Part shown: in pieces, positions 25,919 through 34,695 of the stretch
Position numbering within the stretch: position 1 is the first letter of the stretch
Layout: the number at the start of each line of letters is the position of its first letter
Assembly: GCA_963704295.1 (NCBI GenBank)
Contig: OY969884.1
Location: 1,798,001 to 1,862,000, forward strand
Length of the DNA stretch: 64,000 nucleotides
Source: JACCVL01 sp963704295
GTDB lineage: Bacteria; Actinomycetota; Actinomycetes; Propionibacteriales; Nocardioidaceae
Direction: 5' to 3'
The notes under the pieces: generated by a model
Told to the model about the DNA's origin: nothing
The model's database searches: none
Seen by the model: only the letters and a program-made list of their open reading frames with translations
Made by a program: the position numbers and the translations under genes

Positions 25919-25987
25919 GACGGCGTTCCGGACGGTGGCACGCTGGTCGCTCTCGCACGGAACAGGACCGCACCGGAGGGATGGCAC

Positions 25988-26068
25988 GTGGCACCTCGGA
26001 CCCTGCTGACCCGTCGGCGCGCGGTCGACAACTGCCGCGTCAGCTCGGCGCTCTGTCGCTGCTGCTGA
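25988..26068 (+). CDS. Cysteine-rich leader peptide upstream of the sulfurtransferase operon
   Basis: A 26-residue frame, GTG start, with GGAGGG seven bases upstream. The middle reads TRRRAVDNCRVSSALC and the peptide ends CRCC before TGA, giving four Cys in the last eleven codons. This matches the actinobacterial leader-peptide family before sulfur genes (pattern R-R-x-V-D-x-C-R-x-S-S-x-L-C-R). Work in mycobacteria showed that polycysteine leader ORFs upstream of cysA2 and similar operons attenuate expression in response to cysteine. A strong hairpin follows the stop. Confidence 0.85.
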   Translation: MAPRTLLTRRRAVDNCRVSSALCRCC

Positions 26069-26272
26069 GCCCGCCCGCCGCTCGGTTGCGGCGGCCGGGC
26101 GGCCGGCACCGCCCCGCCCGTCCTCGCTTGGCCGGTCCGCATGGCTCTCGTCCCCTGTCGGTTCCAGGTCCGGCGGCTGTCGGGGAGCAGCGCTGCCAAT
26201 ACCCACAGCCCTGTGCGGGTCGCTCCGATAGGGGCAGACTGCAAAGACGTCCAACAGAAAGGGAGAGACATC
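26069..26272 (+). promoter_or_regulatory. Attenuator region between leader peptide and sulfurtransferase gene
   Basis: A 13-bp stem with one mismatch (GCCCGCCCGCCGC at 26069-26081, loop TCGGTT, GCGGCGGCCGGGC at 26088-26100) begins directly after the leader stop. Ribosome stalling on the cysteine codons would change its folding. No U tract follows, so a Rho-dependent or translational mechanism is more likely than an intrinsic terminator. The rest of the 204 bases holds no further gene, and the ribosome site AAAGGGAGAG lies just before the downstream ATG. Confidence 0.6.
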
Positions 26273-27121
26273 ATGAGCCGAAGCACAACTCTCGTCGACG
26301 CCGCCTGGGTCGAGCAGCACCTGGACGACACGGACGTGGTCCTCGTCGAGGTCGACGAGGACACCACCGCCTACGACAGGAGCCACATCCGTGGCGCGGT
26401 CAAGCTGGACTGGAAGGAGGACCTGCAGGACCCCGTGCGTCGTGACTTCGTCGACCGCGAGCAGTTCGAGCGGCTGCTCGGCAGCCGCGGGATCTCTAAC
26501 GACGACACGGTCGTCCTGTACGGCGGCAACAACAACTGGTTCGCCGCCTATGCGTACTGGTACTTCAAGCTCTACGGCCACCGGGACGTCAAGCTCCTCG
26601 ACGGCGGGCGCAAGAAGTGGGAGCTGGAGAGCCGCGAGCTCACCGAGGACGCACCGAAGCGTGGGGAGACGACCTATCGGGCCCAGGAGCCGGACCTGTC
26701 CATCCGTGCCTTCCGGGACGAGGTGGTGCAGGCGATCGGCACCCGGAACCTCATCGACGTCCGCAGTCCGGACGAGTATGCGGGTCGGTTGCTCGCCCCG
26801 GCCCATCTGCCGCAGGAGTCCGCCCAGCGCGGCGGGCACATCCCCACCGCGGACAACGTGCCGTGGAGCAAGGCGGCCAACGAGGACGGGACGTTCCGTT
26901 CCGACGACGAGCTGCGGCAGCTCTACACCGACGCGGGCCTGGACTTCGGCAGGGACACCATCGCCTACTGCCGGATCGGTGAGCGGAGCGCGCACACCTG
27001 GTTCGTGCTGCACGAGTTGCTGGAGCAGCAGAACGTGAAGAACTACGACGGATCGTGGACCGAGTACGGGTCGCTCGTCGGCGTGCCCGTCGCCGTCGGT
27101 GACGAGCCGGGTCACGCCTGA
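26273..27121 (+). CDS. cysA2: Thiosulfate sulfurtransferase (rhodanese), CysA2/SseA type
   Basis: 282 residues. Two rhodanese domains: the N-terminal inactive half (SHIRGAVKLDW, VVLYGGNNNWFAAYAYWYFK) and the C-terminal half with active-site Cys in AYCRIGERSAHTW. It moves sulfane sulfur from thiosulfate or 3-mercaptopyruvate to acceptors. AAAGGGAGAG precedes the ATG. Its stop overlaps the sseC start (TGATG). The leader peptide upstream implies cysteine-responsive control. Confidence 0.95.
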   Translation: MSRSTTLVDAAWVEQHLDDTDVVLVEVDEDTTAYDRSHIRGAVKLDWKEDLQDPVRRDFVDREQFERLLGSRGISNDDTVVLYGGNNNWFAAYAYWYFKLYGHRDVKLLDGGRKKWELESRELTEDAPKRGETTYRAQEPDLSIRAFRDEVVQAIGTRNLIDVRSPDEYAGRLLAPAHLPQESAQRGGHIPTADNVPWSKAANEDGTFRSDDELRQLYTDAGLDFGRDTIAYCRIGERSAHTWFVLHELLEQQNVKNYDGSWTEYGSLVGVPVAVGDEPGHA

Positions 27122-27432
27122 TGTGCGGTGCCACTGGTGACGGACCGTCACTCGACGGCGTCGACCTGTCCGGCCAGGCGGTCATCCAGGGGGTGGTCAC
27201 CAGGGACGGCGACCCGGTCGGCGGGGCGTACGTCCGGCTGCTGGACCGCAGCGGTGAGTTCACCGCGGAGGTGCCGACGTCGGCCACCGGTCAGTTCCAG
27301 TTCTTCACGGCCGAGGGCGACTGGACGGTGCGGGCGCTGGCGCCGGGAGACGTCAGCGGTGAGCGGGTCGTCCGGGTCAGGATCGGCGAGGTCACGCAGG
27401 TAACCGTGCTCGTGCAGCCGGCTGCGACCTGA
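27121..27432 (+). CDS. sseC: DUF1416 protein (SseC family)
   Basis: 103 residues starting MCGA. A beta-sandwich pattern resembling carboxypeptidase-regulatory or transthyretin-like folds is seen (VIQGVVTRDGDPVGGAYVRL, TGQFQFFTAEGDWTVRALAP). DUF1416 genes nearly always follow cysA2-type sulfurtransferases in actinobacteria, and the TGATG overlap here shows translational coupling. A sulfur-transfer accessory role is inferred from context only. Confidence 0.9.
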   Translation: MCGATGDGPSLDGVDLSGQAVIQGVVTRDGDPVGGAYVRLLDRSGEFTAEVPTSATGQFQFFTAEGDWTVRALAPGDVSGERVVRVRIGEVTQVTVLVQPAAT

Positions 27433-27486
27433 CCGTCCGGCCGCTACGCGGGGAAGTCGGGGGGTGGCCCCGTCGAGCCCCCGCGC

Positions 27487-27828
27487 TCAGCAGCGGCCGA
27501 AGTCGTCCTCGTACCGGTGGATGTCCTCCTCGCCGAAGTAATCCCCACGCGCCATCTCGAGGACCACGAGGTCGACGTCCCCGACGTTCGCCAGTCGGTG
27601 CCGGGTCCCGGCCGGAATGTCCACGCTGGCACCGGGGACCACGTCGACCTGCGTGTCGCCGACCACAGCGCGTCCAACGCCGGACGCGACGATCCAGTGC
27701 TCGCTTCGGTGCTGGTGCGACTGCAGGGACAGCCGGCGCTGCGGCCGCACCGACAGCCGCTTGACCTGGTACCCGACGCCGCCGTCGATGACCGTGACCG
27801 TCCCCCACGGACGCTCGTCGGCGTCCAT
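27487..27828 (-). CDS. Cupin protein, mannose-6-phosphate isomerase type II-like
   Basis: 113 residues with the cupin motifs RRLSLQSHQHRSEHWIVASG and SVDIPAGTRHRLANVGD. The opening RPWGTVTVIDGG and the cupin match the C-terminal isomerase domain of mannose-1-phosphate guanylyltransferase (ManC), here free-standing. It likely contributes to mannose activation or binds a sugar phosphate. It starts 5 bases after the LytR-CpsA-Psr gene, consistent with a cell-envelope role. Confidence 0.8.
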   Translation of the reverse strand: MDADERPWGTVTVIDGGVGYQVKRLSVRPQRRLSLQSHQHRSEHWIVASGVGRAVVGDTQVDVVPGASVDIPAGTRHRLANVGDVDLVVLEMARGDYFGEEDIHRYEDDFGRC

Positions 27829-27833
27829 CGCGC

Positions 27834-29012
27834 TCAGCTGACGCCCTTGACGCCGTCGAGCTGGCCTGCCTCGTCGCCGTAGGTCTCGACGTAGTCGTCG
27901 ATCTCCTCCTCGGCGACCGCCGTCCACAGCGCCTCGGACTGACGCGGGTCCAGCCGGACGATGCTCGACCCGGAGTCGGTCTCGTCGTAGCTGCCGAGCG
28001 GCGCGGTCAGGAAGGTGACGTCATCACTCGTCATCCCGCGCAGCGACAGCACCAGGCCGCGGATCTCGCCGGTGGTAAAGCCCTCATCGACGCTGAGGTT
28101 GCGCACGACCGCCTTGAGCATGTTGCTGAACGTGAACATGTCGGTGAACACGCCCTGGTCCAGCATCTTCGTCATCATGGCCCGCAGGAAGTTCTGCTGT
28201 CGGGCGATGCGGTCGAAGTCGCCGCCGGCGAGCCCGTAGCGGGTGCGGACGTAGGCCAGCGCCGTGTCGCCTTCGAGGGTCTCGTACCCCCGGTCCCACT
28301 GGATGTCCTGGCTGGAGTCGTAGAACGAGTCGGGAATGTAGACCTCCACCCCACCGAGCGCGGTGGAGATGTCCTTGAAGCCGGTCCAGTCGACCACCGC
28401 CAGGTGGTCCATCCGGAGGTCGGTGAGGTGCTCGATCGTCGAGGTGTAACCGGCCGGTCCGTAGGCGGAGAACGCGGCGTTGATCTTGTCCTTGCCCTGG
28501 GGCTCGCCGTTCTCGTCGTAGATCGTGACGTAGGAGTCCCGCGGGATCGACACCAGGTAGGCGGCCTTCCGGTTCGCCGGGACGTGGATGAACATGATCG
28601 TGTCGCTGCGCAGCAGGCCGGGCTGCCACTCCTCCGCGTCCAGCGCCTGCTCCGTGCTGACCCCGTCCCCGTCGTTCTCGCCGTTGTCGGCACCCGCGAG
28701 CAGGATGTTCATCGACTCGTTGTCGGGGCGCTCGGGGCGGTCCTCCTCGGCGAGGGAGTCGTCCGGACTGAGGAAGGCGTCGATGTCGCCGAGCTGGTGG
28801 TTGAGGTAGTAGAGCCAACCGCCGGCTGCCAGCACGATCACGAGCAGGCCGGCGAGCAGGCCGGTCACCCAGCGACGCCCGCCGCGCGTCCAGCGGCTGA
28901 CGGCCCTGCGCCGGCCGCCGGGATGACCGCCAGACGCGTCCTCGTCGGCGGCTTCGGTCGACCGTTCGGCGTCGGGCCCGGAGCCTCGGCTCGGCGTCGT
29001 GTCGTCGCTCAT
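27834..29012 (-). CDS. LytR-CpsA-Psr family cell-wall glycopolymer transferase
   Basis: 392 residues. A basic cytosolic tail is followed by one membrane span (LLAGLLVIVLAAGGWLYYL) and the external LCP domain: LRSDTIMFIHVPANRKAAYL, SIPRDSYV, the Arg-rich ALAYVRTRYGLAGGDFDRIARQQ, all typical phosphoprenyl-binding motifs. The family attaches polymers such as arabinogalactan or teichoic acid to peptidoglycan. AGAGGAGC sets the ATG at 29012. Confidence 0.92.
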   Translation of the reverse strand: MSDDTTPSRGSGPDAERSTEAADEDASGGHPGGRRRAVSRWTRGGRRWVTGLLAGLLVIVLAAGGWLYYLNHQLGDIDAFLSPDDSLAEEDRPERPDNESMNILLAGADNGENDGDGVSTEQALDAEEWQPGLLRSDTIMFIHVPANRKAAYLVSIPRDSYVTIYDENGEPQGKDKINAAFSAYGPAGYTSTIEHLTDLRMDHLAVVDWTGFKDISTALGGVEVYIPDSFYDSSQDIQWDRGYETLEGDTALAYVRTRYGLAGGDFDRIARQQNFLRAMMTKMLDQGVFTDMFTFSNMLKAVVRNLSVDEGFTTGEIRGLVLSLRGMTSDDVTFLTAPLGSYDETDSGSSIVRLDPRQSEALWTAVAEEEIDDYVETYGDEAGQLDGVKGVS

Positions 29013-29134
29013 GCAGCTCCTCTGATCCGTGCCATTGTGCGGGACGGCCACGTGGGCGACCAAGTCGTCGACGCGCAGCCCTCGCGAGAAGTTCCCCGGT
29101 AGGGCCCGGACGCGAAGCGTTCGGCGAGGTTCGG

Positions 29135-29560
29135 TCAGCGTTCGAGCAGCACCGTCACCGGTCCGTCGTTGACCAGGGAAACCGCCATGTCCGCGCCGAA
29201 GACGCCGCGGACCACCTCGGCACCAACGGCCTCCAGCGCCGCGCAGAACGCCTCGTAGAGCGGCTCGGCGACGGCCGCGGGAGCGGCCGCGGTCCAGGTC
29301 GGCCGGCGACCCTTGCGGGCATCGCCGTAGAGGGTGAACTGGCTGACCACGAGCACGGGGGCGCCGACGTCAGAGGCGGACCGCTCGCCGCGCAGGATGC
29401 GAAGGCCCCACACCTTGCGGGCCAACTCGGCGGCCGTTTCGGGCGGGTCGTCATGGGTGACCCCCAGCAGCACCACCAGTCCCGGCCGGCGGAGGGCGCC
29501 GACGACATTCCCGCCCACGCTGACCTGCGCGTCCGTCGCCCGCTGCACCACCGCCCGCAC
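29135..29560 (-). CDS. dtd: D-aminoacyl-tRNA deacylase
   Basis: 141 residues, the family size, GTG start. It begins MRAVVQRATDAQVSV and carries both catalytic motifs, VSQFTLYGDARKG and NDGPVTVLLE. It hydrolyses D-amino acids (and glycine mischarged on tRNA-Ala) from tRNA. It is divergent from the BKACE gene with 27 bases between starts. Confidence 0.95.
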   Translation of the reverse strand: MRAVVQRATDAQVSVGGNVVGALRRPGLVVLLGVTHDDPPETAAELARKVWGLRILRGERSASDVGAPVLVVSQFTLYGDARKGRRPTWTAAAPAAVAEPLYEAFCAALEAVGAEVVRGVFGADMAVSLVNDGPVTVLLER

Positions 29561-29587
29561 GGCGCGCAGTCTGGCAGGCTGCGCGCC

Positions 29588-30439
29588 ATGACAGCCGCGC
29601 CGCCACCACCGCCCCGGACCCTGGTCACCGTCGCGCCCACCGGCGCCGAGTCGACGAAGGCGGACGTCCCGGGGCTGCCCACCACGCTGGAGGAGCTGGT
29701 CGACACCGCCCAGCGCTGTGAGGCCGCCGGCGCGGCGATGGTGCACGTGCACATCCGCGACGACGACCATCGACCGACACTCGAGTTGGCCCGCCTGAGC
29801 GACACCGTGGCTGCGCTGCGCGAGCGCACCTCCCTGGTGGTGCAGCTGTCCACCGGCGGTTCGGTGCACGACCCGCTCGATGACCGGCTGAAGGTCCTCC
29901 AGGCGGCGCCGGACTCGTGCTCGCTGACGATGGGCACGGTCAACTTCGGCGACGACGTGTTCCTCAACCCGTGGCCGTTCGTGGTGGACCTGTACCAGGC
30001 CAGTCAGCAGGCCGAGGTCGTGCCCGAGTTCGAGCTGTTCGACCTGGGCCACGTCGCGTCGCTGCACCGGCTGCTGGACACCCACGGGCTGCCGTACGGC
30101 GGGCGGGTGCACTGTGACCTGGTGATGGGGGTGCCGGGCGGAATGCCGGGAACGGCGGCGGCCCTGGTCGCGGCGGTCCAGGCGCTGCCCGAGCAGACCA
30201 CCTCGTGGAGCGCCACGGGCATCGGGCGGACCACGCTGCCGGTCGCGCTGGCGGCGCTCAGCGCAGGCGGGCACCTGCGGGTCGGGATGGAGGACACCGT
30301 GACCTTCTCCCGTGGTCGGCCGGTGGTCCACAACGCCGAGCTGGTCGAGCGGGTCGTGCGGCTCGCCGAGGTGGCCCAGCGGCCGGCGATGGACAGCACG
30401 CAGGCGCGCGACCTGCTGCAGGTCCGGCCGGCCGCGTGA
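29588..30439 (+). CDS. BKACE family beta-keto acid cleavage enzyme (DUF849)
   Basis: 283 residues. A TIM-barrel protein with the zinc-binding H-x-H of the family in AAMVHVHIRDDDH, plus VVQLSTGGS, LTMGTVNFGD and RVGMEDTVTFSRGR. BKACE enzymes condense a beta-keto acid with acetyl-CoA; the founding member is the 3-keto-5-aminohexanoate cleavage enzyme of lysine fermentation. The substrate here cannot be told from motifs. Confidence 0.88.
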   Translation: MTAAPPPPPRTLVTVAPTGAESTKADVPGLPTTLEELVDTAQRCEAAGAAMVHVHIRDDDHRPTLELARLSDTVAALRERTSLVVQLSTGGSVHDPLDDRLKVLQAAPDSCSLTMGTVNFGDDVFLNPWPFVVDLYQASQQAEVVPEFELFDLGHVASLHRLLDTHGLPYGGRVHCDLVMGVPGGMPGTAAALVAAVQALPEQTTSWSATGIGRTTLPVALAALSAGGHLRVGMEDTVTFSRGRPVVHNAELVERVVRLAEVAQRPAMDSTQARDLLQVRPAA

Positions 30440-30462
30440 GCTGCGTCGCTAGACTGCCGGCC

Positions 30463-30564
30463 ATGCTGGAGGCACTGCTCGTCACCGTGCTCGTCGGCGG
30501 TGCCGTGGGAGTCGGCTGGGGGACGATCAGCCTGCTGCACCGGCTCCTGTCCGGGTCGCGCTAG
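30463..30564 (+). CDS. Putative small single-span membrane protein, 33 residues
   Basis: ATG followed by LEALLVTVLVGGAVGVGWG, then TISLLHRLLSGSR: one hydrophobic helix and a short basic tail. A TAGACT hexamer seven bases before the ATG supports leaderless expression. It lies just upstream of the nitrobindin gene. The length is too short for a family call. Confidence 0.45.
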   Translation: MLEALLVTVLVGGAVGVGWGTISLLHRLLSGSR

Positions 30565-30574
30565 GTCGCGGCCC

Positions 30575-31099
30575 GTGCCGCTCGAGATCCCCGCCGACCT
30601 GCACCCCGACCTGGTGCCGTACGCGTGGCTGCTGGGGCAGTGGGAGGGATCGGGGCACGGTGACTACCCGAGCATCGAGGCCTTCTCGTTCGGGCAGGAG
30701 GTGGCCTTCGCGCACGACGGCCGACCGTTCCTGCACTACTTCAGCCGGGCCTGGATCGTCGACGAGGAGGGCGCCACCGTGCGTCCCGGCGGCATCGAGA
30801 CCGGCTTCTTGCGCCCACGTCCGGAGAGCAGGTGCGAGCTCGTGCTCGCGCACCCGACCGGCTTCGCCGAGGTCTGGTACGGCGACCTGACCGGCGCGAA
30901 GCTCGAGCTCGCGACCGACCTGGTGGCCCGGACCGAGTCCGCCAAGGAAGTCACCGCGGGCCACCGGCTGTACGGCCTGGTCGATGGTGACCTGCTCTGG
31001 ACCTATGACATGGCAGCGCAGGGTCACCCGCTGCAGTCCCACCTCTGGGGCCGGCTACGGCGTCGACCGTCGGGACCGGCCGATGGGTCGGACACCTAG
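30575..31099 (+). CDS. Nitrobindin-type heme-binding beta-barrel protein (FABP/DUF1794 family)
   Basis: 174 residues, GTG start. The nitrobindin signature is present: LLGQWEGSGHGDYPSIEAF (G-x-W-x-G-x-G). Beta strands (FLHYFSRAWIVDEEG, CELVLAHPTGFAEVWYGD) and a C-terminal GHPLQSHLWGRLRR with a candidate heme-ligand His follow. Family members bind ferric heme and isomerise peroxynitrite or bind NO. Mycobacteria carry a homologue near sseC, as here. Confidence 0.9.
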   Translation: MPLEIPADLHPDLVPYAWLLGQWEGSGHGDYPSIEAFSFGQEVAFAHDGRPFLHYFSRAWIVDEEGATVRPGGIETGFLRPRPESRCELVLAHPTGFAEVWYGDLTGAKLELATDLVARTESAKEVTAGHRLYGLVDGDLLWTYDMAAQGHPLQSHLWGRLRRRPSGPADGSDT

Positions 31100-31108
31100 A
31101 CTCGTCGG

Positions 31109-31567
31109 GTGGCGACCGAATCACAGGCGCGCGCCGGCTCCGACTGGCGGGCCGAGCTGCGCGCCCGGGGCCATCGGCTGACGCCGCAGCGCGAGCTCGT
31201 CCTCGACGCGGTGCGAGAGCTCGGGCACGCCACCCCGGACCAGGTGCTGGCCCACGTCCAGCGCACCGTCACCGGTGTGAACGCCTCCACCGTCTACCGC
31301 ACCCTCGACCTGCTCGAGGAGCTCGGCCTGGTCCGGCACACGCACCTCGGCCACGGCGCGCCGACGTACCACTTCGGCGGGGCGGCCGATCATTTCCACG
31401 CGGTCTGCCGCGACTGCGGCGCGGTGGCCGAGGTCCCGACCCGGAAGGCGGACGCGTTCGCGGAACAGCTGAGGGCCGACTTGGCGTTCGAGACCGACAT
31501 GGGACATCTGACGGTCTTCGGCAGTTGCGCACACTGTGCCGGGCTGCGTCGGGCCGGTGGCGCGTGA
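31109..31567 (+). CDS. Fur-family metalloregulator (Zur/Fur/PerR type)
   Basis: 152 residues, GTG start. Winged helix (RLTPQRELVLDAVRELGHAT, ASTVYRTLDLLEELGLV), His-rich hinge (YHFGGAADHFHAVC) and two structural CxxC pairs (CRDC, CAHC). It represses targets in a metal- or peroxide-dependent way; metal preference is not clear from sequence. TAGACT six bases upstream suggests leaderless transcription. Its end overlaps the YgfZ start. Confidence 0.92.
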   Translation: MATESQARAGSDWRAELRARGHRLTPQRELVLDAVRELGHATPDQVLAHVQRTVTGVNASTVYRTLDLLEELGLVRHTHLGHGAPTYHFGGAADHFHAVCRDCGAVAEVPTRKADAFAEQLRADLAFETDMGHLTVFGSCAHCAGLRRAGGA

Positions 31568-32487
31568 GCAGCCCGCTGCTGTCGCTGCCGGGCGCCGTCG
31601 ACGGCATCGGTGTCGACGCCGGTGTGGCCTGGCACTACGGCGCGCCCGTGGCCGAACAGCGACGGCTCGAGGCCGGCAGCGGGTGGGTCGACCTCAGCCA
31701 CCGCGACGTCGTCACGATCGGCGGTCCGGACCGGCTCGCGCTGCTGCACGCGATGACCACGCAGCATGTGCAGCGGCTGGCGCCGGGCGAGTGGACCGAG
31801 GGGCTGATCCTGTCCCCGCACGGCCACGTGGAGCACCAGTTCGCAGGCGCCGACGACGGCGAGGTGATGACGGTGCACACCGAGCCGGGCGCGGGGCCGG
31901 CACTGGTCGACTTCCTCACCTCGATGCGGTTCATGCTGCGGGTCGACCTGGCGCTGTCCACCGACCGTGCGGTGGTCTATCGGGCGGCGGGTGTGCAGTT
32001 CGTCGCGACGGCGGAGCTCGCCGACCTCCCGTCGCAGTGGGGCGACCCGTCAGGCACCTGGGCGCACGAGGCGCTGCGGATCGCCGCCGGCCGGCCGCGG
32101 ATCGGCCTCGACACCGACGCTCGCACCATCCCCAACGAGGTGGGCTGGATCGGGTCCGCGGTGCACATGGACAAGGGCTGCTACCGCGGCCAGGAGACGG
32201 TGGCCCGGGTGCACACGTTGGGGCGCCCGCCCCGCCGGCTGGTGCTGCTGCACCTCGACGGCTCGGTCGACCGGCTGCCGGAGGTGGGCACTGACCTGGT
32301 GCTCGACGGTCGCACCGTCGGTCGGGTCGGTTCGTCCGCCCGGCACCAAGAGCTCGGCCCGATCGGGCTGGGCCTCGTCAAGCGCTCGACCGACCAGGCA
32401 GCCGACCTGCTGGCCGACGGTGTGGCGGCCGGGCAGGAGACGTTGGTCGACCCAGAGGTCGGTCTGCACGTCCGGGCCCGGCTCTGA
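31564..32487 (+). CDS. ygfZ: Folate-binding YgfZ/IbaG-type protein
   Basis: 307 residues with GTG start overlapping the fur-family stop (GTGA). The diagnostic YgfZ motif KGCYRGQETVAR occurs after NEVGWIGSAVHMD. The fold is that of aminomethyltransferase (GcvT): WVDLSHRDVVTIGGPDRLAL. YgfZ uses tetrahydrofolate to help assemble or repair Fe-S clusters. Coupling to a Fur regulator fits iron-sulfur homeostasis. Confidence 0.92.
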   Translation: MSSPLLSLPGAVDGIGVDAGVAWHYGAPVAEQRRLEAGSGWVDLSHRDVVTIGGPDRLALLHAMTTQHVQRLAPGEWTEGLILSPHGHVEHQFAGADDGEVMTVHTEPGAGPALVDFLTSMRFMLRVDLALSTDRAVVYRAAGVQFVATAELADLPSQWGDPSGTWAHEALRIAAGRPRIGLDTDARTIPNEVGWIGSAVHMDKGCYRGQETVARVHTLGRPPRRLVLLHLDGSVDRLPEVGTDLVLDGRTVGRVGSSARHQELGPIGLGLVKRSTDQAADLLADGVAAGQETLVDPEVGLHVRARL

Positions 32488-32533
32488 ACCTGATCCCGGC
32501 GACCAGGCTCGCGGCCCCCCGTACTCTCGCGTC

Positions 32534-33313
32534 ATGCCGGACGTGTACCCCGCGGTGATCCGCGCCATCGCGGGCGCGTTCCGGGTGCTGGGGCTGCGGA
32601 TCACCGTCACCGGTGCCGAGCATGTGCCGGAGCGGGGGCCGGCCGTGCTCACCGCGAACCACAGCAGCTTCCTCGACTTCGCCTTCATGGGTCTGGCCGG
32701 GCACCGGTCCGGTCGTCTCGTGCGCTTCCTCGCCCGACACGACGTGTGGGACCACCGCGTGGCCGGGCCGCTGATGCGGTCGATGCGGCACATCCCGGTG
32801 GACCGGGCGGCGCCGGCTGCGGCGTTGCTGGCCGGCCGGGCGGCGCTGCGCCGGGGGGAGGTGCTCGGTGTCTTCCCCGAGGCGGGGGTGAGCACCTCGT
32901 TCAGGGTCCGATCGGTGATGCCGGGAGCCGTGGCGCTCGCCGCCGCGACGCAGGCGCCGCTGATCCCGATGGCGATCTGGGGTCCGCAGCGGATCCTCAC
33001 CGTCGGCCACCGGTTCGACGTCACCCGAGGTCGTCCGGTGCGGCTGCTGATCGGAGCACCGATGCAGGTGCGGGCGGACCGCGACGTACGAGACCAGACT
33101 CTGGAACTCGGCGGCCACATCGCAGAGCTGCTCGAGCGGGCCCAGCGCACCTCTCCCGACCAGCCCGGCGACACCGCGTCCAGGCCGTGGTGGCACCCGG
33201 CACACCTCGGCGGCGCGGCGCCGACCCCGGAGCAGGCCCGGCACAGCGAGCCGGCCATGCCGGTCGGAGCGGTCCCGGTCCCCTGCGAGCACGGAGCGGA
33301 GCGAGCGGTCTGA
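32534..33313 (+). CDS. 1-acyl-sn-glycerol-3-phosphate acyltransferase (PlsC-like)
   Basis: 259 residues. Acyltransferase block I reads TANHSSFLDFAF (H-x4-D) and block III VFPEAGVSTSF, with block IV-like APLIPMAIWG. It probably acylates lysophosphatidate in phospholipid synthesis, or another acceptor such as a glycolipid. TACTCT six bases before the ATG suggests leaderless transcription. The stop overlaps the next ATG (TGATG). Confidence 0.88.
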   Translation: MPDVYPAVIRAIAGAFRVLGLRITVTGAEHVPERGPAVLTANHSSFLDFAFMGLAGHRSGRLVRFLARHDVWDHRVAGPLMRSMRHIPVDRAAPAAALLAGRAALRRGEVLGVFPEAGVSTSFRVRSVMPGAVALAAATQAPLIPMAIWGPQRILTVGHRFDVTRGRPVRLLIGAPMQVRADRDVRDQTLELGGHIAELLERAQRTSPDQPGDTASRPWWHPAHLGGAAPTPEQARHSEPAMPVGAVPVPCEHGAERAV

Positions 33314-34695
33314 TGCGGCTTCCGGGGATCGGCACGGGACTCAGCGCCTTGCGTGACGCCCTGCGCACCCAGCTCTGGCCGCTCCCCACGCTCGGCTTGC
33401 TGCTGGCGGTCGTGCTCGGGGTCGGGCTGCCGAGCGTGGACCTCCGCGTCGACGACGACCTGCCACCGTGGCTGCAGGACCTGCTGTTCGGCGGCGACGC
33501 CAGCGCTGCCCGCACCGTGCTGGCCGCCATCGCCGGGTCGCTGATGACGGTCACCTCGCTGACCTTCTCGCTGACGGTGGTGACGTTGCAGCTGGCCAGC
33601 AGCCAGTTCTCGCCCCGGCTGCTGCGCACCTTCGCCCGAGACCTGTTCGTGCAGGCCACCCTGGCGCTGTTCCTCGCAACGTTCACGTACTCGCTGACCG
33701 TGCTCCGCACGGTCCGTACCGGTGGCGACGGGCAGACGGCGTTCGTGCCGCAGCTGTCGGTCACACTGGCGTTCCTGCTCACCCTGGCGAGCGTCCTGGG
33801 GCTGGTGCTGTTCCTGGCCCACCTGGCCCGGCAGATTCGGGTGGAGACGATGCTCTCCGACGTCAGCGCCGAGGCCACCAGCACGGTCCGGCGACTGCTG
33901 CCCGAGCGGGAGGATGCCGCGCCGCGGCTGGCGGTCCCGTCCGCGCCGGACGACGCAGTCCCGCTGGTGGCGACCAGCTCGGGTTTCCTGGTGCGTGTGG
34001 ACGAGGAGGCACTGCTCGCGGCTGCGGTCGACGCCGATGCCGTCGTCCTGGTGGATCGGTACCCAGGCAGCTCGCTGGTCGCCGGGACCCCGCTGGGAGC
34101 GGTCTGGCCGCGGGCCGGTGGCCGGCTTGACGGTGAGACGGCGGCTCGGCTCCGCGACCTGGTCGGGGCGGCGGTGGTCACCGGCCCAGAAAGGACCACC
34201 GCGCAGGATCCGGGCTTCGGACTCCGCCAGATCACCGACGTAGCGACCAAGGCGCTGTCGCCGGGGATCAACGACCCGACGACGGCGGTGCACGCGCTCG
34301 GCCACACCGCTGCGCTGCTGTGCGAGCTGACTGGGCGGGACCTCGGCCCCCGGTTGCTGCGGGACGACGCCGACGAGGTGCGGGCGGTGCTGGCGCGCCC
34401 CGACTTCACCGACCTGCTCGAGGTCGCGCTGGCGCAGCCGCGTCACTACGGCGCCGCCGACCCGGTCGTCGCCGAGCGCCTGCTCGTGCTGCTCCGCGAG
34501 GTCGGCTGGTGCGCCAAGGACCCGGCGCAGCGGGAGGCCGTGGCCGACCAGTTGGCGCGGCTTCGCCGCTCGCTGGAGGCGCCGGACTTCGACTCGACCG
34601 AGCGGACCCGCCTCGCCGCCCTCGCCGACGCGGCCGACCACACCCTCCAGCGGGACGTCATACGACGCGCCGTCGATGCGCCTCCGTACGGATGA
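33313..34695 (+). CDS. DUF2254 membrane protein
   Basis: 460 residues. Four hydrophobic segments in the first 170 residues (LPTLGLLLAVVLGVGL, TVLAAIAGSLMTVTSLTFSL, ATLALFLATFTYSLTVL, TLAFLLTLASVLGLVLFL) are followed by a large cytosolic domain with DPTTAVHALGHTAALL. DUF2254 is widespread but of unknown function. The last 13 codons and the stop are provided by a palindromic repeat element, so the C-terminus differs from relatives that lack it. Confidence 0.85.
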   Translation: MRLPGIGTGLSALRDALRTQLWPLPTLGLLLAVVLGVGLPSVDLRVDDDLPPWLQDLLFGGDASAARTVLAAIAGSLMTVTSLTFSLTVVTLQLASSQFSPRLLRTFARDLFVQATLALFLATFTYSLTVLRTVRTGGDGQTAFVPQLSVTLAFLLTLASVLGLVLFLAHLARQIRVETMLSDVSAEATSTVRRLLPEREDAAPRLAVPSAPDDAVPLVATSSGFLVRVDEEALLAAAVDADAVVLVDRYPGSSLVAGTPLGAVWPRAGGRLDGETAARLRDLVGAAVVTGPERTTAQDPGFGLRQITDVATKALSPGINDPTTAVHALGHTAALLCELTGRDLGPRLLRDDADEVRAVLARPDFTDLLEVALAQPRHYGAADPVVAERLLVLLREVGWCAKDPAQREAVADQLARLRRSLEAPDFDSTERTRLAALADAADHTLQRDVIRRAVDAPPYG

